Position numbers and translations under genes: made by a program
The notes under the pieces: model-generated
Seen by the model: only the letters and a program-made list of their open reading frames with translations
Databases searched by the model: none
What the model was told of the DNA's origin: nothing
Assembly: GCA_043813445.1 (NCBI GenBank)
Contig: JBDRLD010000105.1
Coordinates: 1-11,325 of the forward strand
Length of the DNA stretch: 11,325 bases
Origin: JBDRLD01 sp043813445
GTDB lineage: Bacteria; Patescibacteriota; Patescibacteriia; JACPHY01
Reading direction: 5' to 3'
Shown here: positions 1 through 6,205 of the stretch, piece after piece
Layout: each line of letters begins with the position of its first letter
Position numbering within the stretch: position 1 is the first letter of the stretch

Positions 1-3000
1 CTCCCGCGGGCAGTACAAATCCTCGCATACAACCAGCAAGAACCCCAGAACGACGGAGGAGTGCTGTCGTGAGGAGATTGAAGTCTGCACAGATACCGGC
101 GAGCTGCTTGTCATTCAGGGATTGCTCAGCCACACCCCCTCTTTCTCCCCCTCTAGAAGAGGGGGAGGAGCCAGAGGCGCGCTCCTTCAACTGCTCCATC
201 CTTTCGCGCATAATGCGCAGGCGCTCCGTGAAAGATACATCGCGCTTCAGTGCCTGAACTTCTCGATTATCAAAATCGTAATACCCAACATCTCGAACAA
301 ACCGCTCGATCGACTCGATCCGCTCACGCGGTTCCCTATCTTTGATCGATGCAAGGAATACATCGAACTCCGGGAAAAGAGCACCGATCGATGCTTCAAA
401 ATCTTCGTTACCCAGCTGCGTGGTGAGTCGCTTCTTGAAAGTGTCATACACACGCGACGACACATCAGAGAGCACCGGGGGCAACTCCGGAACGTACTGC
501 GTGTACACAATACTCCCAACGCGCTCATTCATTGGAAGACGCGCAACCGCACCAGCGGTGTCACGAATAACCTCGAGCGGAGTGCCGCTCCGCCCCTCCT
601 CCTTTTCCATGGGCGGAGGACCAGAATATCCCAACGCACCTCCCTCTCCCACCTTACCGCCAATCCCAATCGGTAGCCGTACCGCAGCCCCACTTGGCAG
701 TTCCTGTAACTCCCCTGTCATCGCTCGCGTGGATTCATTTGCGGTAAGCGCGAGTGGAATATCAACTGCTCTCCAATTACGCGACGCAGGATTGTACTTA
801 CCCAATACGCTGGTTGTGAGGAACTGACTCATCGGAAATGATTCCCGAAAACGAGCAATCTCCCGCGGATTTAATTCCCTCGGATCCCCGTCGCTAATTT
901 GCTCCACTCCGTCGGATCTGAGGTAGTCTGCCGGGGAAGTTGGCATTACAGCGGGAGGATATTCCCCACCTCGGAAAAAACCACAGAATCGCTGCAGAAG
1001 ACCTGACTGCTGTTCATTCTGAGCAAGCTCCGGAAAAATCTGCCTCGCGATACGCTCCACCGCAGCTCGATCGGTCGGATCCGGCACCGCCGGCATAGTA
1101 CGGAGTAACGCGCGTGCGAACGTCGGATCCTCCTGCAGCCGTTCATTCATTGCTCGAGCGAACACCCGCGAACCACTCAAATCCTCCCGCAGCTCCTCTG
1201 TGATACTTCTCGAAGGTGATTTATCTTTCCTCAGTGCTACATCGATAAACGCGACCCGCTGATCATTTGGCCAGTCCCCCTCATGTACGCTGTGCATCAC
1301 ATTCAGTAACACCAGTTTCTTTCGTTCAGATTCCGTAAGCTCCTCAGATGCAACATTGAGCACTTTACCCTCCTGCTCTTCTTCCTCTATTCCCTGAGCT
1401 TGTCGAAGGGCTTCGTCGGCCTCCCCCACTGGAAACTCCTTTGACCGCACACGCACGGCTTTACCATCTTGCTCAATGACGTACAATGTTGTGATCTTCT
1501 TGCGCTTGTCGGTTTTGAATTCGATGTTGTACTTATCTGCAGTAATTGGAATTGGGTGACTCTCGTCATTCCATGATACGTACTCATTGCCACCGTCTCC
1601 GGTGAACAACACAGCGGGCTTTCCGGCAATACTAGCGACGTCGTTGATATTCTTGTAATGCTTCACGCTTCGATCAGCAAATTTCAGCCACCCCTCTGGA
1701 CCATTTGAACTCCTATACGCCACGACCGGCTCACCGCCAACATCTACAATCTTGATCACGACAACCCCCGAAGGAATCAGAAACTTTTCTTCCCCGTCAC
1801 ACCACAGCATTTGCTTCCCACTGCGCTCTACGATTGCGCACGGTTTCCCGCCAACATCGGTGAGATGGGTGATGGAGTCAATGGAAAAATCCCAAGCGTA
1901 AACGCGATTGTCCCAGAATACGGTCACGCTTGCACCGCTCCCCTCAATAACCGCCGCCAGTTTCCCACCTACATCCGTCAGTTCTGAGATGCTACGATAC
2001 CATGCGTCTCTCGTCTCACCACTCCGCCAAATATGCGAACGCGCAGAGCGATCATAAAACGAACTCGGCGGCTCCTCCTCCACAACCGCCGCCGGCTTTC
2101 CGCCGATGTCGGTAACCCAACTGACGTGGTCATACCCATCAGAGTGACGAGTCGTGCCGCCCTCCATCCATCGAACACTTTGTTTCTCTCGATTATCATC
2201 TGATGCCCGTATGAATGCAGGCAATCCTCCAACGTCCTGGACGAACCGCCCGTTACCACTGTCTCGACGAAGACCACCTATAACTCCCCTGCTAGCCAGT
2301 CGTTCACTTCCACTCTGCCCAACAAACACTCCGGCCGCACGATCCTCATCCCCTTCCGCTCTTCCCATCCACCGTGGACCTGCCGGCATCCCACCAACAA
2401 TGCTCATTTCCCCTAACGGAGTATTCCGTTCAGGGTCGTTCGCCACAAGCTCATACTCCTCCACCTTGTACGACTTGCGAGAGAAATCAACTTTCCCTAC
2501 CCCCCCTACCTCCCCCTCCCGGTGGGAGGGGGAGAAATCGGAACTCCCTCGCGCCTTCCGTTCGAGGTAGATCGACTCTGCCATTGCGCGGTATCCTCCT
2601 AGAGCAGTAAGCTGCTCAATATGCTCCTTCGATTCTTTGGCATGAATATCACGCCAATCCTCAAGCAAGCTCCGCGCATCAGCGTGCGCCTGTGCTCCCT
2701 CCCATTTTTTACGCACTGGCCCTTCCTCAAATTGCTGTAATGAATAGTCCTGGAACTTCTGGACATCTGATTCTGTAAACTGTATGGCTCGCACCGCATC
2801 CCAAACCTTCTTACGACGCTCAAATAGCTTCAAGACCTTTTCAGCGATCTCGTCAAGGTATCCTTTGTCAGCCACTATACGCTTCGCTTCATCAGGGGTG
2901 TGTGCCTCTGCGGCTTCCTTCAGTAGTTCTCGTGCAATACGCTGGGCCTCTTCCGGCACCTCCTTGTCTATGTCTATACGCTGAAAAATCTTTCCAAGCT

Positions 3001-4387
3001 CTACTGCATCCTCATCGGCAAATTCTACTGCCTTAGCTACGGGTGATGTCTCTTGCTCGCGTTTGCGGCGTTCGTAAAGCTCACTAATTTTCTGCTGCGC
3101 TTCAGAATTTGCAAAATAGTTTTCAGCAATCTCGTCCTGGCCATTATCTCTATATCTGAAGTACTCACTAAGATGGCGCTCTACTCTTGAGCGTCCCCCT
3201 GGATTTGCTCCTAGATCAATAAAGAGTTGGTACAGCTCCTCTACGTCCTCAGCGGTAAAAGTTACCTTCCCCACCCCCTCTAACTCCCCCTCCCGGCGGG
3301 AGGGGGAGAAACTGAGGGACACCCCCTCTTGCTCCCCCTCCCGCACTTCGGCGGACTCAGAAGCAAGATGAGGGGGAGGAGAATACTTAACAACCGTAGA
3401 AGCTGCATCCTTGTCCCACTCGACAGCAAGATGTGCGGGGTTGTAGCCGCGCAGTGCAAGAGAGTCCTTAAGCTCATCGTGAAGGTTCTTTGTGGCGAGG
3501 CGCTCCCCAACCTTTGAGACCTCTGCGGATACGCGAAACCGAGCGCGATCGAGTAATTTCTGTACCTTCGGATCGCTCGTATCAACTTCGGCATTCGATA
3601 ACACCCAATCTGCGTTCTCTGGGGTGATGGTTGGATGTAGTCGAATGAGATCTTGATCCGATTCGCCAAGCGCCTTCTTCCCCAACTGATCAATAATCGC
3701 GCGGAGGTTCCCTGCGTAGTACTCTTCCGCAAATGCAGGACGCAAATACTGAAAATGATCAACTATAGCGCGTTCACCCGGAGAGCGATCGAGAATCTCA
3801 TTCGGAATCTCCGCGGGGATCTCCTTGAAGATACCCTTCGGACTCGCCTGCGCCCGTGCGCGGAGCAACCTCGCGTAGTAGTCGCTCATCGCATCGCGCA
3901 GATCGGCCTCATCCGATAGAACCCCTGGTGGTGATGACCATGGTGGTCCCTCGGTCGGAAACCGCAACGCATCCTCCCGTTCTTTCTCGCTCAAATTATC
4001 AACATCCATGAACCGGTCCCTGATACGCTCCACGAGCACATGGTGCTCATCAGTCAGCTTGCCCTGCGTCGAACCACTCTCGAAGTACTCGTAGAAACGA
4101 TTCGCGAATCTCGGATGCATGAGCGCAAATCGACGTGAAAGGCCGTCAGCTATCTCCCTCGGTGTCAACGCAAAACGCCGCGCGAGATCCATGCCATCCT
4201 CTACGGACGCGCGGAGCATCTGATACACAAGTGCCCGCCTATTGCTCTCGCTTAATCGCTCAGCCCCGTCCTCGATCCGCGCGAAGAGCGCCTTCTTTTC
4301 TGCAAACACATCGAACTCGGGCTTCGTCCGTTCGGACGCGCTCTCCGGTGCGTGTGTGGGCATTCGTTGTGATTCTATGTGGGGCAT
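1..4387 (-). CDS. Giant multidomain protein with beta-propeller-like repeats and a transglutaminase-like domain (3' end outside window)
   Basis: One reading frame stays open from the ATG at 4387-4385 to the window edge: 1462 codons, no stop. An in-frame TAG lies four codons upstream, and GAGGG at 4393-4397 sits five bases before the ATG, which fixes the start. No signal peptide or membrane segment is visible. Residues 1-335 and 376-610 are charged and probably helical; I recognise no family there. Residues 661-985 hold about seven repeats with a D-[VI]-G-G-K-P-A-x-[VI] core, suggesting a beta-propeller. Residues 1360-1462 resemble the transglutaminase core: VGYYDFD at 1367-1373, then GICADF with candidate nucleophile C1433 followed by LLTTALLRRSGV. 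The His and Asp of the triad would lie beyond the edge. Palindromic elements are translated at about 336-375, 613-632 and 1404-1420, and an ALRQAQG repeat at 993-999. The exonuclease gene lies 64 bp upstream, so co-transcription is likely. The substrate is unknown. The open frame is certain; the domain calls are moderate. Confidence 0.85.
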   Translation of the reverse strand, partial: MPHIESQRMPTHAPESASERTKPEFDVFAEKKALFARIEDGAERLSESNRRALVYQMLRASVEDGMDLARRFALTPREIADGLSRRFALMHPRFANRFYEYFESGSTQGKLTDEHHVLVERIRDRFMDVDNLSEKEREDALRFPTEGPPWSSPPGVLSDEADLRDAMSDYYARLLRARAQASPKGIFKEIPAEIPNEILDRSPGERAIVDHFQYLRPAFAEEYYAGNLRAIIDQLGKKALGESDQDLIRLHPTITPENADWVLSNAEVDTSDPKVQKLLDRARFRVSAEVSKVGERLATKNLHDELKDSLALRGYNPAHLAVEWDKDAASTVVKYSPPPHLASESAEVREGEQEGVSLSFSPSRREGELEGVGKVTFTAEDVEELYQLFIDLGANPGGRSRVERHLSEYFRYRDNGQDEIAENYFANSEAQQKISELYERRKREQETSPVAKAVEFADEDAVELGKIFQRIDIDKEVPEEAQRIARELLKEAAEAHTPDEAKRIVADKGYLDEIAEKVLKLFERRKKVWDAVRAIQFTESDVQKFQDYSLQQFEEGPVRKKWEGAQAHADARSLLEDWRDIHAKESKEHIEQLTALGGYRAMAESIYLERKARGSSDFSPSHREGEVGGVGKVDFSRKSYKVEEYELVANDPERNTPLGEMSIVGGMPAGPRWMGRAEGDEDRAAGVFVGQSGSERLASRGVIGGLRRDSGNGRFVQDVGGLPAFIRASDDNREKQSVRWMEGGTTRHSDGYDHVSWVTDIGGKPAAVVEEEPPSSFYDRSARSHIWRSGETRDAWYRSISELTDVGGKLAAVIEGSGASVTVFWDNRVYAWDFSIDSITHLTDVGGKPCAIVERSGKQMLWCDGEEKFLIPSGVVVIKIVDVGGEPVVAYRSSNGPEGWLKFADRSVKHYKNINDVASIAGKPAVLFTGDGGNEYVSWNDESHPIPITADKYNIEFKTDKRKKITTLYVIEQDGKAVRVRSKEFPVGEADEALRQAQGIEEEEQEGKVLNVASEELTESERKKLVLLNVMHSVHEGDWPNDQRVAFIDVALRKDKSPSRSITEELREDLSGSRVFARAMNERLQEDPTFARALLRTMPAVPDPTDRAAVERIARQIFPELAQNEQQSGLLQRFCGFFRGGEYPPAVMPTSPADYLRSDGVEQISDGDPRELNPREIARFRESFPMSQFLTTSVLGKYNPASRNWRAVDIPLALTANESTRAMTGELQELPSGAAVRLPIGIGGKVGEGGALGYSGPPPMEKEEGRSGTPLEVIRDTAGAVARLPMNERVGSIVYTQYVPELPPVLSDVSSRVYDTFKKRLTTQLGNEDFEASIGALFPEFDVFLASIKDREPRERIESIERFVRDVGYYDFDNREVQALKRDVSFTERLRIMRERMEQLKERASGSSPSSRGGERGGVAEQSLNDKQLAGICADFNLLTTALLRRSGVLAGCMRGFVLPAG
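132..176. repeat. Palindromic element copy A, inside the giant gene
   Basis: Pyrimidine-rich arm with CCCCCTC and TCCCCCTC blocks, a short TAGAAG centre, then AGGGGGAGGAG. It belongs to the same family as the copies near 2491, 3264, 3319, 7475 and 10566. It is translated as a Ser/Gly/Arg-rich stretch at residues 1404-1420, between the YYDFD segment and the catalytic-Cys motif of the transglutaminase-like domain. The purine strand is the coding strand, as in all intragenic copies here. Confidence 0.75.
588..618. repeat. 8-bp inverted repeat inside the giant gene
   Basis: CTCCGCCC at 588-595 pairs perfectly with GGGCGGAG at 611-618 around a 15-base loop. The flanks are Gly/Pro/Glu-rich when translated. 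It may be a diverged palindromic element or simply a GC-rich coding stretch; it does not carry the CCCCCTC blocks of the main family. Confidence 0.3.
1392..1410. repeat. CCCTGAGCTTGTCGAAGGG dispersed-type repeat read in frame
   Basis: The 19-mer CCCTGAGCTTGTCGAAGGG is an imperfect palindrome. From memory it is a short repeat found in many unrelated bacterial genomes and often translated as ALRQAQG or FDKLR. Here it is read on the minus strand as EALRQAQG, residues 992-999 of the giant protein. It sits just after the propeller-like region and before an acidic linker (EEEEQEG), which fits insertion at a tolerant domain boundary. Confidence 0.7.
1433..2407 (-). repeat. Coding repeats: about seven propeller-like blades
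   Basis: Residues 661-985 of the giant protein repeat a roughly 35-50 residue unit. Unit cores read SIVGGMPAG, QDVGGLPAF, TDIGGKPAAVV, TDVGGKLAAVI, TDVGGKPCAIV, VDVGGEPVVAY and ASIAGKPAVLF. Most units then have a strand with an aromatic or Trp residue (VRWMEG, HIWRSG, VFWDN, MLWCDG, EGWLKF, VSWND). DNA encoding the cores is also similar, with GATGTxGGxGGGAAA-type strings, so duplication of a single blade is plausible. The blade count and fold are inferred from spacing only; a WG-repeat-like or other beta-repeat fold is an alternative. Confidence 0.6.
2491..2541. repeat. Palindromic element copy B, inside the giant gene
   Basis: A perfect 11-bp stem, CTCCCCCTCCC (2510-2520) and GGGAGGGGGAG (2524-2534), with a 3-base loop GGT. 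It is preceded by a second pyrimidine block at about 2492-2508. It is translated as FSPSHREGEVGGVGKV at about residues 617-632, immediately before the propeller-like region. Core and flanks closely match copy C. Confidence 0.85.
3264..3318. repeat. Palindromic element copy C, inside the giant gene
   Basis: A perfect 11-bp stem, CTCCCCCTCCC (3284-3294) and GGGAGGGGGAG (3298-3308), with loop GGC. A CACCCCCTC block lies upstream and GAAACTGAGGG downstream. It is translated as FSPSRREGELEGVGKV, almost the same peptide as copy B about 250 residues later. It abuts copy D, giving two elements in tandem. Confidence 0.85.
3319..3381. repeat. Palindromic element copy D (long 63-bp form), inside the giant gene
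   Basis: Begins ACACCCCCTCTTGCTCCCCC, has a central CGCACTTCGGCGGACTC segment, and ends GATGAGGGGGAGGAG. Aligned without gaps to copy E in gatA, 54 of 63 positions are identical. It is translated as SPPPHLASESAEVREGEQEGV, residues about 336-357. Its first base on the coding strand falls at codon position 2, whereas in copy E it falls at position 3, so the two are read in different frames. Confidence 0.85.
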
Positions 4388-4393
4388 ATCTAC
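4386..4393 (-). promoter_or_regulatory. GTAGATAT motif at the start codon of the giant gene
   Basis: GTAGATAT on the minus strand lies between the Shine-Dalgarno GAGGG and the ATG, overlapping the first two bases of the start codon. The same 8-mer occurs as an inverted pair in the exonuclease/DsbA divergent region (5224-5252). The longer string TGGGGCATATCTACCC here matches TGGGGATATCTACCC there except for one extra base. It may be an operator half-site or an RNA-level signal; low certainty. Confidence 0.3.
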
Positions 4394-4451
4394 CCTCTAC
4401 ACGGTCATTGCGAATCTCGCCCGCCCCCTCGAATGACCGCTGGGTGTTCTT

Positions 4452-5129
4452 CTATAGTTGTCCGATCGCTACGTACCACCTTTCAAAAAGCTCGGCAGTC
4501 GCGCGGACGTCTTGCATGCAGTACCGCGCGATACGCTCGTATTCACCGCGGCGATACGCCTCGGGCACTTCTGCGCCGGAAATATCACCCTTCGAACTCT
4601 CGATATTGAGCATCTTGCACCAGAACGAAAGCGCGTAGTGTCGGGTCGCACCGTAGAACGCCAATAGGTCCGCGAGGTCTACGTGGAAGCTCGTTGAGTA
4701 ACGCGGAGGCATGATATTCCGCGTCGCTCGAACTCCGCGCACGAGCGATCGGGTAAGTAGCCATGGCATGTCAAACGCGCGGCCATTGAACGTGATGACT
4801 CGATCCGCCTTCGCAATCATCTTCCAAAACCGCTCCAAGCATTCCTGCTCGGTCCCGGGCTCGTAGTGAAAATTGTCCTCGTCGAACGCCGCGATCTCCT
4901 TCCCCGGTGCCTGGAAGAACGCCGTTCCACTTTTCGACGCTACATCAAAAACCCCGATGGTAACGATCTCACCGGTCAGTGCCCAAAGGTTGAGCCGCTC
5001 CTTCACTTCCTGGATCTTCTCCGGCGTATCCGCCCGCTTCAGGAGGTATTGTTGTGTCTCCTCGTCCATCTCCTCAAACGGCGTGCCGGAGGTTTCAATA
5101 TCAATGACAAATTGCTGCATATTGGGCAT
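4452..5129 (-). CDS. Predicted 3'-5' exonuclease, PolB-exonuclease-like (DEDDy)
   Basis: 225 residues with an RNase H-like DEDDy exonuclease pattern, predicted to remove nucleotides from 3' ends in the cytoplasm using two metal ions. Exo I is VIDIETSG (D10, E12), Exo II is VITFNGRAFDMPWL (D120), and Exo III is RIARYCMQDVRATAEL (Y203, D207). HVDLADLLAFYG at 149-160 is also typical of the family described as related to the exonuclease domain of DNA polymerase B. No polymerase domain follows, so it is a stand-alone nuclease, perhaps in repair or RNA processing. No Shine-Dalgarno precedes the ATG at 5129 or the alternative at codon 4 (5120). A possible promoter lies at 5153-5181. The giant gene begins 64 bp downstream on the same strand with no terminator between them. 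All catalytic residues are present. Confidence 0.88.
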   Translation of the reverse strand: MPNMQQFVIDIETSGTPFEEMDEETQQYLLKRADTPEKIQEVKERLNLWALTGEIVTIGVFDVASKSGTAFFQAPGKEIAAFDEDNFHYEPGTEQECLERFWKMIAKADRVITFNGRAFDMPWLLTRSLVRGVRATRNIMPPRYSTSFHVDLADLLAFYGATRHYALSFWCKMLNIESSKGDISGAEVPEAYRRGEYERIARYCMQDVRATAELFERWYVAIGQL

Positions 5130-5152
5130 GACGCATATACGACTAGATAGTT

Positions 5153-5181
5153 ATCGTACCGCGCACAATCCCTACTCGCAA
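5153..5181 (-). promoter_or_regulatory. Candidate sigma70 promoter of the exonuclease-giant gene unit
   Basis: On the minus strand TTGCGA (5181-5176) is followed after 17 bases by TACGAT (5158-5153). Each box matches four of six consensus bases. Transcription would start near 5146, giving a leader of about 17 bases without a Shine-Dalgarno site. Confidence 0.4.
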
Positions 5182-5223
5182 CGCCTGGCCGCGGACTTGT
5201 GCGCGGACGGATAACGTGTCACC

Positions 5224-5252
5224 GTAGATATGCAATGTCTGGGGATATCTAC
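5224..5252. promoter_or_regulatory. Inverted repeat GTAGATAT-13-ATATCTAC, putative operator
   Basis: GTAGATAT (5224-5231) and ATATCTAC (5245-5252) form a perfect 8-bp inverted repeat with centres 21 bp apart, about two helical turns, as expected for a dimeric regulator. It lies between the divergent exonuclease (5129) and DsbA-like (5309) genes. A third copy overlaps the start of the giant gene. No regulator gene is visible in the window. Confidence 0.4.
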
Positions 5253-5308
5253 CCCATGACGCGCACAATCTCATCACATAATTGTATTCACTCGTTTTCA
5301 GCACCCCT

Positions 5309-6034
5309 ATGAGCGAACACCGTAATTCATGGGTCGATAATGTCCCTTCACGCACCGCATTCGGGCTTGGCGCGGCAATCGGCGTCGGCGCGATTGGCAT
5401 TGTTGGCTTCTTCTTCCTCCTCCCAAGCGCCATGCGCGGCGAGGAGCAACCGGCGACGAATCAGCCGCCTGTAGTTGTTGTCCCGGATGAGGGCACGCCG
5501 ACAGCGCCACAGCCGGTGGACATTGCCGTATCGGCGGACGACCACGTTCGCGGAAATCCGGATGCATCGATTACCATTGTCGAGTGGTCGGACTTCCAGT
5601 GCCCGTTCTGCAGCCGCTTCCATCCGACGGTCCAGCAGGTAATCGCAGAATATGGCGACGACGTGCGCTGGGTCTACCGTCACTTCCCGCTTGATTCGCT
5701 TCACTCGGAAGCGCGGCCGGCAGCCGAGGCATCAGAGTGTGCGGATGAGCAGGGCAAGTTCTGGGAATTCGCGGACGCGCTCTACGAGCACCAGGACGAG
5801 CTGAGTGCCGAATACTACGACACGCTCGCGGACGAGCTCGGACTTGATCGTGTGCAGTTCGACGAGTGTGTGGCGAGCAGGAAATACGAAAGTAAGGTAC
5901 GCGCGCAGGAGCAGAGCGGCCTCGCGGTTGGTGTGCGCGGAACTCCGGGCAGCTATATCAATGGCATAGAGATCCCGGGCGCGGTTCCATTCGCACAGCT
6001 CCAAAGTGTCATCGAGTCGATCCTCGCAGAGTAG
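5309..6034 (+). CDS. Membrane-anchored DsbA-like thiol:disulfide oxidoreductase
   Basis: 241 residues. A single N-terminal hydrophobic helix (about 17-38) anchors it with the rest outside the membrane, followed by a Pro/Thr-rich linker (about 45-72). The thioredoxin-like domain (about 75-241) has the active site FQCPFC with C98 and C101, and the cis-proline loop GTPGSYING with P213, as in the Thioredoxin_4/DsbA family. Two further cysteines (C144, C187) fall in the helical insertion, as in some bacterial DsbA-like proteins. The probable role is making or shuffling disulfides in exported proteins. I chose the ATG at 5309; an in-frame TTG at 5282 would add nine residues, and neither has a clear Shine-Dalgarno. 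A terminator follows directly, so it is a single-gene unit. The next gene encodes an exported protein with eight cysteines, a plausible client. Confidence 0.92.
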   Translation: MSEHRNSWVDNVPSRTAFGLGAAIGVGAIGIVGFFFLLPSAMRGEEQPATNQPPVVVVPDEGTPTAPQPVDIAVSADDHVRGNPDASITIVEWSDFQCPFCSRFHPTVQQVIAEYGDDVRWVYRHFPLDSLHSEARPAAEASECADEQGKFWEFADALYEHQDELSAEYYDTLADELGLDRVQFDECVASRKYESKVRAQEQSGLAVGVRGTPGSYINGIEIPGAVPFAQLQSVIESILAE

Positions 6035-6055
6035 TTGCGAATCAGCGACGTCGTT

Positions 6056-6089
6056 AGCCATCCCCACATGCTGCGGGGATGGCTTTATT
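6056..6089 (+). terminator. Intrinsic terminator after the DsbA-like gene
   Basis: AGCCATCCCC (6056-6065) pairs with GGGGATGGCT (6075-6084), a perfect 10-bp stem with a 9-base loop, followed by TTTATT. It starts 21 bp after the stop codon. Confidence 0.9.
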
Positions 6090-6106
6090 CCCCAAAGTAT
6101 ACACTT

Positions 6107-6135
6107 TTTGCCTAAGGACTTGACATTTAGGTAAA
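6107..6135. promoter_or_regulatory. Inverted repeat around the -35 box, putative operator
   Basis: TTTGCCTAA (6107-6115) and TTAGGTAAA (6127-6135) are inverted copies with one mismatch. They flank and overlap the -35 hexamer at 6120-6125. A repressor bound here would block RNA polymerase. No candidate regulator is encoded nearby. Confidence 0.4.
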
Positions 6136-6148
6136 AATCGGCTATGAT
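6120..6148 (+). promoter_or_regulatory. Consensus sigma70 promoter of the cysteine-rich protein gene
   Basis: TTGACA (6120-6125, perfect) and TATGAT (6143-6148, five of six) with the optimal 17-base spacer. The expected start is near 6155, giving a leader of about 50 bases that contains GGAGG (6196-6200) five bases before the ATG. Confidence 0.85.
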
Positions 6149-6205
6149 GAACAGTCGGATAATACCGGCAGTTTTCAGACAACATCCGCGAACACGGAGG
6201 AAGTC

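Noticed and set aside
122..676. 184-codon plus-strand open frame, and others on the plus strand across 1-4640
   Set aside because: They are opposite-strand shadows of the continuous minus-strand giant gene, and none has a ribosome-binding site or a recognisable protein.
1..4387. Reading the left 4.4 kb as several small genes or a pseudogene
   Set aside because: Codon-by-codon reading from 4387 to position 2 meets no stop, and frame checkpoints at 1414, 289 and 91 agree; shorter frames there are shadows.
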